A stretch of DNA of 64,000 nt, from assembly GCF_013141775.1 (NCBI RefSeq), contig NZ_WHOB01000078.1, positions 1-64,000 on the forward strand, read 5' to 3'. The position numbers and the translations under genes are program-made. Shown one piece after another: positions 58,726 through 64,000 of this stretch. Position 1 is the stretch's first letter. Every line of letters starts with the position of its first letter. Under the pieces are notes generated by a model that worked only from the letters and a program-made list of their open reading frames with translations, had not been told where the DNA came from and ran no database searches. The DNA is from Paenibacillus phytohabitans (GTDB taxonomy: Bacteria; Bacillota; Bacilli; Paenibacillales; Paenibacillaceae).

Positions 58726-59178
58726 ATGAAGAAGATCGTGCGTGCGCTGCTGCTTCCCGGAGTCATGCTTATGCTGCTTACGTCCTGCAATACGGAAACT
58801 ACTCATTTCAATTATACGTTCAAAGGCGAGAGTGAAACCTGGTCGGCTGTATATGAGCAGACAGCAAGCCAGAAGCTGATCATCAAAAATGACCGCGTGA
58901 AGGATTCCGAAACCAGCAAACGGTATACATTTGATCTTCATTACAAAGGAGAACAGTCAGACCTGGGAGAGATCAAACAGTTCAAATACGAATATAAAGC
59001 CTCTAGCGGCGGTGGCGGAAGTCAGACTATGGAAGGTCCAATACCTGTAGCACTGATGAAGATGAGCGGCGCTGGAAGCGGTTCTTTTGCAAAGGAAGAC
59101 TCCGTCATTAAAGTAAAAGTAGAATGGGACGGCAACAGTGAGGAATTTGAACTTAAGAATGAAAAGCAGGGCAAGTAG
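58726..59178 (+). CDS. Putative lipoprotein
   Basis: This 150-residue protein has a lipoprotein signal with the lipobox LLTSC (Cys21) and is likely anchored on the outer face of the membrane. The mature part is beta-rich with a Gly/Ser segment (ASSGGGGSQ). No family is recognised. It follows the kinase gene by 64 bp and ends in a terminator. Confidence 0.75.
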   Translation: MKKIVRALLLPGVMLMLLTSCNTETTHFNYTFKGESETWSAVYEQTASQKLIIKNDRVKDSETSKRYTFDLHYKGEQSDLGEIKQFKYEYKASSGGGGSQTMEGPIPVALMKMSGAGSGSFAKEDSVIKVKVEWDGNSEEFELKNEKQGK

Positions 59179-59179
59179 A

Positions 59180-59207
59180 GGCTAATTCCATAGAGAATTA
59201 GTCTTTT
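59180..59207 (+). terminator. Terminator after the lipoprotein gene
   Basis: GGCTAATTC and GAATTAGTC form a stem followed by TTTT. Confidence 0.7.
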
Positions 59208-59277
59208 ACATAGATAATCATGTTGTCACTGATTAGGAGAGGCTGCCCATGATGAAAAAAGAGAGGGTTGCGGTGGA

Positions 59278-59847
59278 ATGAGCTTAGGGCTGGTTAGGCA
59301 TTTCAGAGTGCAGCACAAGCCGGAGCGGACCTGGCTGACTGGAGAGCAGTTCAATCTATGGATACAGGGATATGAGTCAGCCCCAATTCAGCAACCGGGA
59401 CATAAGAGCAATATGCAGAAGTGGGATATTTGTCTGTGCAGTGATCAGGCGAGAGCGGTACATACGGCAAGTTATTTTGATGCTCAAGAGTTCGTATATA
59501 CAGAGCAGCTAAGAGAAATTGGTATAGCAGCCCTGCATTTAGGTGAACTTAAGCTAAGCGGACTGCGCCTGCCTCTCTCCTGCTGGCTCGTACTTGCACG
59601 TTTGTCCTGGACTGCCGGTCATCGCTCTCAACCGGAGAGCAAAGCGGCTGTTCTGCAGCGTGCCCATATGGTAATAGATTCTCTAGCGGCAAAAGCTGAA
59701 GCAGCTGCACCGGAAGGACGTGTGCTGATCGTCAGCCATGGAGCGTTCATGAAGGTGCTTGACAGGGAACTCCGGCGCAGGGGCTATAAGGCAGAACGGA
59801 TGTTTTTTCCGCGCAATGGGCAATTATTTCTGTATGAGAAAAAATAA
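59278..59847 (+). CDS. Histidine phosphatase-family protein
   Basis: This 189-residue protein has a histidine phosphatase-like N-terminus (GLVRHFRVQHKPERTW), where RHF replaces the common RHG, and the second catalytic His in VSHGAFMKVL. The REIG segment supplies the conserved acidic/basic pair. It probably removes phosphate from a small substrate, although the changed N-terminal motif makes activity less certain. The GNAT gene follows in the same direction. Confidence 0.8.
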   Translation: MSLGLVRHFRVQHKPERTWLTGEQFNLWIQGYESAPIQQPGHKSNMQKWDICLCSDQARAVHTASYFDAQEFVYTEQLREIGIAALHLGELKLSGLRLPLSCWLVLARLSWTAGHRSQPESKAAVLQRAHMVIDSLAAKAEAAAPEGRVLIVSHGAFMKVLDRELRRRGYKAERMFFPRNGQLFLYEKK

Positions 59848-59884
59848 AGAACTCACAAATATATGAAAGCGGGGCACACAGACT

Positions 59885-60328
59885 ATGGTAACAATCGAAG
59901 AAATCGGCATTGAATCGCTTAAGGCGCTAAATACGCTGTACGAAGAACTGATTGGCGGACCGACAGATCCGGTGAAGCTGGAGACGGCATTCAGGGCCAT
60001 CCGGGAGGATAGCCGGTATGTGTTATTGGGTGCTTTTGTAGACGGGGAATTGCTGGGCTCTATGATGGGGATCGTCTGCCAGGACCTCGTTGGGGATTGC
60101 CGCCCGTTCATGGTGATTGAGAATGTAGTGGTCTCTTCGCGTGCACGCCGTCAGGGCATTGGCAAAAAACTGATGACCGCCCTCGAAGACATCGCCCACG
60201 AGCGGGACTGCTACTATATTATTTTCGTGTCGGGAGAGAAGCGGAAGGAAGCGCATGTTTTTTATGAGAAGATGGGCTACAAGGAAGAGCGGGTGGAGGG
60301 GTACCGTAAGCATTTGAGCTCGCATTAG
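59885..60328 (+). CDS. GNAT-family N-acetyltransferase
   Basis: This 147-residue GNAT protein has the acetyl-CoA loop VVSSRARRQGIGKKLMTAL and a C-terminal FYEKMGYKEE motif. It is cytoplasmic and its substrate is unknown. It lies 37 bases after the phosphatase-like gene, and the alpha/beta hydrolase starts ten bases after its stop, so they form an operon. Confidence 0.85.
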   Translation: MVTIEEIGIESLKALNTLYEELIGGPTDPVKLETAFRAIREDSRYVLLGAFVDGELLGSMMGIVCQDLVGDCRPFMVIENVVVSSRARRQGIGKKLMTALEDIAHERDCYYIIFVSGEKRKEAHVFYEKMGYKEERVEGYRKHLSSH

Positions 60329-60338
60329 GGTGGATAAG

Positions 60339-61256
60339 GTGCAAACGAGTAGAGGGAAGCTCACAAGCGTAGGAAATCATAAATTGCATAACATTATCGA
60401 AGGTAACAATAAGGGCCTGCCCCCCGTAGTATTTGAGCATGGCTGTGGTTCATCTGCCTTGTTATGGTCGCTTGTAGCCCCCGAAATTGCCAAGGTTACA
60501 CAAGTCATCGTATATGATCGCGCAGGTTACGGATGGAGTGAGCCAGGGCCGTTCCCGCGTAGCAATGAGCAGTGTATATCAGAGCTTTATGAGCTGCTGC
60601 TGCAAGCTGGAGTTGAGGGTCCTTATATTTTTGTGGGTCATTCCTTCGGAGGATTAAATGTAAGGCTGTTTACCGGGAAATATCCGCAGCTCGTGGCAGG
60701 GGTTGTGCTGGTTGATTCCATGCATGAAGATGAAATAACAGACCGCTTTCCGGAAGAACATGTTAAGGGACAGCTTATGGCTGTTAAGTTCTATTCTGTA
60801 TTAAAAGTACTGTCTAAGATCGGAGTATTGAAGATTCTTTCGAGTTTCAAAAAGTTCCCCGGGTTCTCTGCAACCATTAGCCCTTTTTCAAAGCAGACCC
60901 GGACGCTTTTATGGAAGACATCGTTTCAGAAAAAGACTATTGCGGCCATGCATAGTGAATTCTCCAATGTGCAGGATGGCTACCGGAAAGTCAGGGAGTT
61001 GCCCGCAACAGATATTCCCTTGATTGTCATCAAATCAGGTGTAGTCAATGAATTCTATCCCGGGACTTCAGAAGATACGAAGAGAATAATCAGAGCGAAG
61101 CTCCTGGAAGCGGCAAATGATCTGACGAACTGGTCAGTCAACGGGAAGCTGGTTGAAGCAGCGGGCAGCGGACATAACATACATATTGAGAACCCGCAGA
61201 TTGTTATTGCTTCAATTGTTGAGATCCTCGGAAATACATCTCTGACTAAGATTTGA
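60339..61256 (+). CDS. Alpha/beta hydrolase
   Basis: The protein (about 305 residues) has the nucleophile elbow VGHSFGGLN and the His segment GSGHNIHIENP. The oxyanion HGCGSS and DRAGYGWSE regions are typical of proline iminopeptidase or haloperoxidase-like hydrolases. I place the start at GTG 60339 because AGGGTGG is five bases upstream; a GTG at 60330 has no site. The substrate is unknown. Confidence 0.82.
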   Translation: MQTSRGKLTSVGNHKLHNIIEGNNKGLPPVVFEHGCGSSALLWSLVAPEIAKVTQVIVYDRAGYGWSEPGPFPRSNEQCISELYELLLQAGVEGPYIFVGHSFGGLNVRLFTGKYPQLVAGVVLVDSMHEDEITDRFPEEHVKGQLMAVKFYSVLKVLSKIGVLKILSSFKKFPGFSATISPFSKQTRTLLWKTSFQKKTIAAMHSEFSNVQDGYRKVRELPATDIPLIVIKSGVVNEFYPGTSEDTKRIIRAKLLEAANDLTNWSVNGKLVEAAGSGHNIHIENPQIVIASIVEILGNTSLTKI

Positions 61257-61293
61257 TGAAGCCTTCGAATCAGTCATAAATGGATTATTCAGT

Positions 61294-61321
61294 AAAGCTG
61301 GGACGTACACGTTCCAGCTTT
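61294..61321 (+). terminator. Terminator after the alpha/beta hydrolase gene
   Basis: AAAGCTGGGACGT pairs with ACGTTCCAGCTTT, one mismatch, with a weak T-rich end. Confidence 0.75.
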
Positions 61322-61322
61322 A

Positions 61323-61504
61323 ATTGTATTTGATACAACTAAAAAGAAGGATTGGGGTTCCAATTGTAATTTAGTTGCATTCTCTACAACTAAAAACCTG
61401 CTTATTCTCTTAGGAAGCACTTTTCTTATTTTTAGTTGTACTGAATACAGTTAAACTTGGAAAATCCGGCTTTGCCTCGTTTTTAACTGTATGGAATACA
61501 ATTA
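61323..61504. repeat. Four palindromic repeats, consensus TTAGTTGTAN5-6ATACAACTAA
   Basis: Units at 61323-61343, 61371-61393, 61431-61455 and 61482-61504 are imperfect palindromes of about 21-25 bases, centred at 49-, 61- and 50-bp intervals. All contain GTTG(T/C)A or close variants on one side and TACAACT/TACAGTT/TACAATT on the other. The first unit also serves as part of the upstream terminator region. They resemble the palindrome at 21-39. Confidence 0.7.
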
Positions 61505-61685
61505 TCCCGCTAAGCTATACTTTGTGGTAGATTTCATCCCCCGTAGTAGCCTTAATATTCTTCTCCAGAGAGCATTATCACCTCTCCCCCCAAAATTACC
61601 GTTTGACCATCCCGATGACAGCGCTTTATAATCCCTTCATGAGTGGCGGACCAGTGGTCATGACTACAGAAGGCGGGGGACAACT

Positions 61686-63302
61686 GTGAATCAAATATGC
61701 AAAGTGCTGATTGTGGACGATGAAATTCTGGTCCGGCAGGGGATTAAATATGTGCTGGACTGGGAACGCGAAGGATTTCAGATTGTAGGTGAAGCGGCCA
61801 ACGGGCAGGAAGCGCTGAATTCGCTGCAGACCCTGCAGCCGCATATCATCATTACCGATATTGTGATGCCGGTGATGGACGGCGAGGAATTAACACGCCT
61901 AGTGAAGCGGGATTATCCGGCTACGGAGGTAATCGTGCTGAGCAGCTTCAGCGAGTTCCATTATGTGCGCTCCACCTTCCAGAATGGGGTGGCCGATTAT
62001 ATTCTGAAGCCGAAGCTGGAAGCCGGTTCGCTGCTCCAGGTGCTGCAGAAGACCCGGGAACGTATCCCGGGACTGGGAGCCGCCGCGGCTGGAGTTCAGC
62101 CGGAAGCGGCCCCCCAGCGGCTGGATGCCCTGCTCAGCCGGATGATCTCAGGCTACCGGCTGCAGCCTGAGGGTGAGGAGTTCGTGAAGCGGCAGCTTCC
62201 GCAGGACTGCTTCAGCTTCCTCGGCTGGGAGACCGGACCAGCCGGTGTTACCGGTGCTGACAGCAATGCTGCCACCGCTGGTGCCGATAACGCAGACAAT
62301 GACGCAGACGCATTGGCAGCCATCACCGCAGCTATAACCGGGGAACTGGAACGGACTGTTCCAGGATTGGTGCAGTTCATCATCCCTGGCGGCGAGCCGA
62401 ATGCGGCACTGCTCCTGGTCAACCTGCAGGAAGAGCAGTGGCCGGCGCTCTTGCAGGCTGTGAATATGCTGGCCCATGCCTTGGCCGGACAAGAGCCTGA
62501 GCTGCGCATGACCCTGAGCCGGGCCTTCGGTTCGCTTAGCGAGGTGGCAGCGGTCTATCAGGAGAGTGTTCTGAAGCTGCGGCAGTACCGCTTCTTTTTG
62601 CCGGATCAGGTACTGCTGGTCCATGATGAGCTGCCGCAGCGGGAAGCACAGCTGCCGAAATTCAACCTGACCCAGTTCACGGAGCAGCTGAAGCGCCAGC
62701 AGCTGGAGGAGGCGTTCGGCGATCTGCATCAGCATGTCGATGCGCTAAGCCGGCAATATGACGGGGATGTGTTTCAGTTCAAGTCCTTTCTCGGCAATAT
62801 TATCTTCAATGTGACGAATCAGTTCAGCCATCTGGGAGAGCTGGAGGAAGGGAAATACGGGCTGTTCCGGGCCATAGATGAGGCAGGCTCAGCGGATGGG
62901 GCCGTGAGGATTCTGGATCATTTTCTTGCCCGGGTCATGGAGCTGACCTCATCGGCAGCGCTGACACCAGGGAGTAATGCCAATATGGCCAAGCTGCTCC
63001 AGTATATGGAGGAGCACTACGCCGAGCCGCTGAGTCTTACGGAGCTGGCCCGTCATTTTCATTTCAACCCTTCTTACCTGTCCAGTCTGTTCACGACCTA
63101 CAATCAGGAGGGCTTCAAGGAGCATCTCAATACGATCCGTACGGGCAAGGCGGCAGAATTGCTGCGGGCAGGTGAGGCGCCAATTTCCGAGATTAGCAGC
63201 ATGGTCGGATATGGCGATCACAGCTATTTTTGCAAAGTGTTCAAGAAATACACCGGCTTGTCCCCGAGCGGCTACAGACGTCAGCATTACGGACAGGAGT
63301 AG
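61686..63302 (+). CDS. YesN-type response regulator with AraC DNA-binding domain
   Basis: This 538-residue response regulator has an N-terminal CheY domain (about 1-125, phosphoacceptor Asp58 in IITDIVMPVMDG), a middle region with an Ala/Asp-rich insertion (GADSNAATAGADNADNDADA), and a C-terminal AraC HTH domain (about 440-538: LTELARHFHFNPSYLSSLF, then SMVGYGDHSYFCKVFKKYTG). It regulates sugar transport or use genes downstream of a YesM-type kinase. GTG start follows AGGCGGGGG. The kinase gene begins six bases after its stop. Confidence 0.93.
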   Translation: MNQICKVLIVDDEILVRQGIKYVLDWEREGFQIVGEAANGQEALNSLQTLQPHIIITDIVMPVMDGEELTRLVKRDYPATEVIVLSSFSEFHYVRSTFQNGVADYILKPKLEAGSLLQVLQKTRERIPGLGAAAAGVQPEAAPQRLDALLSRMISGYRLQPEGEEFVKRQLPQDCFSFLGWETGPAGVTGADSNAATAGADNADNDADALAAITAAITGELERTVPGLVQFIIPGGEPNAALLLVNLQEEQWPALLQAVNMLAHALAGQEPELRMTLSRAFGSLSEVAAVYQESVLKLRQYRFFLPDQVLLVHDELPQREAQLPKFNLTQFTEQLKRQQLEEAFGDLHQHVDALSRQYDGDVFQFKSFLGNIIFNVTNQFSHLGELEEGKYGLFRAIDEAGSADGAVRILDHFLARVMELTSSAALTPGSNANMAKLLQYMEEHYAEPLSLTELARHFHFNPSYLSSLFTTYNQEGFKEHLNTIRTGKAAELLRAGEAPISEISSMVGYGDHSYFCKVFKKYTGLSPSGYRRQHYGQE

Positions 63303-63307
63303 AGCTT

Positions 63308-64000
63308 ATGCGCAGATATTGGGACCGTTTCAAATTTCACAGCCTGTTCATCAAAATATTCATCGTGATGCTGATCAGCATTATTGCTGTAGCCATCGCT
63401 TCTTCATGGACCACGGTCCGTATGTCGGAGAAGCTGTTCATGAACACCTTTAGCATTACGAATACCAAGGTGATCAGCCAGATTAAGGCGAGCTTCGAAT
63501 CGTTTCATTATTCCATCGTTACTGCCACCAACAACACACAGCTGAGCGGCACCATTAAGAGCTTCCTGACGGAAGAGGACTCGAATTCCCTGCGGGTGCT
63601 GCGGACCTATTACAATATGACCACGCAGATGAAGAAGATCCAGTCTACTCTGGACTCCTACCAGGTCGGGATCAAAATCATGGGCAAAAACGGACGCAGC
63701 TATTCCACCAATACGAACAATCTGCTGATGAGTGACCAGGAGCTGCAGCAGCATGAGCTGACCAGGAATACACTGGCTGAGCCGAAACGGCTGATGTACC
63801 AGTTCTATGAGGAGAGCAGCAAGGATTCCCCGCAGAAAGAGGCTGTGATCGTAGCCAGCAAAGCACTCATGGAACGCACAACGGGCGATATTTACGGAAC
63901 CTTGTATTTTACCATTCATGAGCAGGATTTCCGCCCCTTCTATGCAAGCTTTGTCAGCACCGGGAATGATGTGGCGATTCTGAACAGGGATGGAGTCATT
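63308..64000 (+). CDS. YesM-type sensor histidine kinase, partial
   Basis: The gene begins with ATG 63308, five bases after the response regulator stop, and remains open to the window end (231 codons). The first 231 residues have an N-terminal transmembrane helix (about 15-35) and an external sensor domain. The HAMP and His-kinase domains lie beyond the window. The pair is typical of Paenibacillus carbohydrate-sensing YesMN systems. Confidence 0.88.
   Translation, partial: MRRYWDRFKFHSLFIKIFIVMLISIIAVAIASSWTTVRMSEKLFMNTFSITNTKVISQIKASFESFHYSIVTATNNTQLSGTIKSFLTEEDSNSLRVLRTYYNMTTQMKKIQSTLDSYQVGIKIMGKNGRSYSTNTNNLLMSDQELQQHELTRNTLAEPKRLMYQFYEESSKDSPQKEAVIVASKALMERTTGDIYGTLYFTIHEQDFRPFYASFVSTGNDVAILNRDGVI

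Larger units (their letters stand above)
61257..61685. other. 429-bp intergenic region with a terminator and palindromic repeats
   Basis: A terminator (61294-61321) follows the hydrolase gene, then four palindromic repeats (61323-61504). The rest, to the response regulator start, holds no gene. Confidence 0.6.

Noticed and set aside
1..64000. tRNA, rRNA, insertion sequence or prophage
   Set aside because: No cloverleaf, rRNA core, transposase or phage structural gene was recognised anywhere in the window.

Overview
The window looks like chromosomal DNA from a Paenibacillus-type spore-forming Firmicute. The evidence is strong AGGAGG-type ribosome binding sites, frequent GTG and TTG starts, a YesN/YesM-type two-component pair, an Amj-type flippase, a ThiD-like PdxK, CidA/CidB, a YwaC-like alarmone synthetase, a CmpB-like membrane protein and many intracellular glycoside hydrolases. 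The genus is inferred from gene content, not proven. I found no tRNA, rRNA, insertion sequence, prophage or CRISPR array.

Bases 1-26000 are a carbohydrate-utilisation zone. Three glycosidase genes each face an AraC-type regulator across a short shared promoter region: GH2 beta-galactosidase, GH29 alpha-fucosidase and GH30 glucosylceramidase-like enzyme. A GH51 arabinofuranosidase faces an ArsR-type regulator in the same way. A CE7 acetyl esterase, an SGNH hydrolase, a sugar isomerase-like protein, two glycosyltransferases, an ECF sigma/anti-sigma pair, pdxK, an HxlR/nitroreductase pair and cidAB lie between them. None of the glycosidases has a visible signal peptide, so they probably act on imported oligosaccharides.

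Bases 26000-33000 hold small and poorly known genes: tiny acidic or basic proteins, a CmpB-like protein, a DUF4362-like protein, a NUDIX hydrolase, DUF2809 and Amj. They also hold a four-unit 51-bp tandem repeat.

Bases 33098-39601 are the most unusual part. Six genes are chained by overlapping start and stop codons: a KAS III-like condensing enzyme, an ATP-grasp ligase, a 3-beta-HSD/OleD-like reductase, a metallo-beta-lactamase-fold hydrolase, an F390-synthetase/PaaK-like adenylating enzyme and an acyltransferase-like protein. Together they look like an uncharacterised acyl-metabolite pathway. Immediately downstream is a pgsA-like gene that has lost part of its catalytic motif by an internal deletion, then a short-chain dehydrogenase.

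Bases 41000-57700 carry signal peptidase I, an HD-GYP protein, the alarmone synthetase, a HAD/GH9/HAD/DinB cluster, a diguanylate cyclase, a cupin with a repetitive tail, a MerR regulator, a TetR regulator divergent from a YhfP-type oxidoreductase, and an ACT-domain malic enzyme. Bases 57700-64000 contain small enzymes and a lipoprotein, two intergenic clusters of short palindromic repeats, and a YesN-type response regulator followed by its histidine kinase, which runs off the window end.
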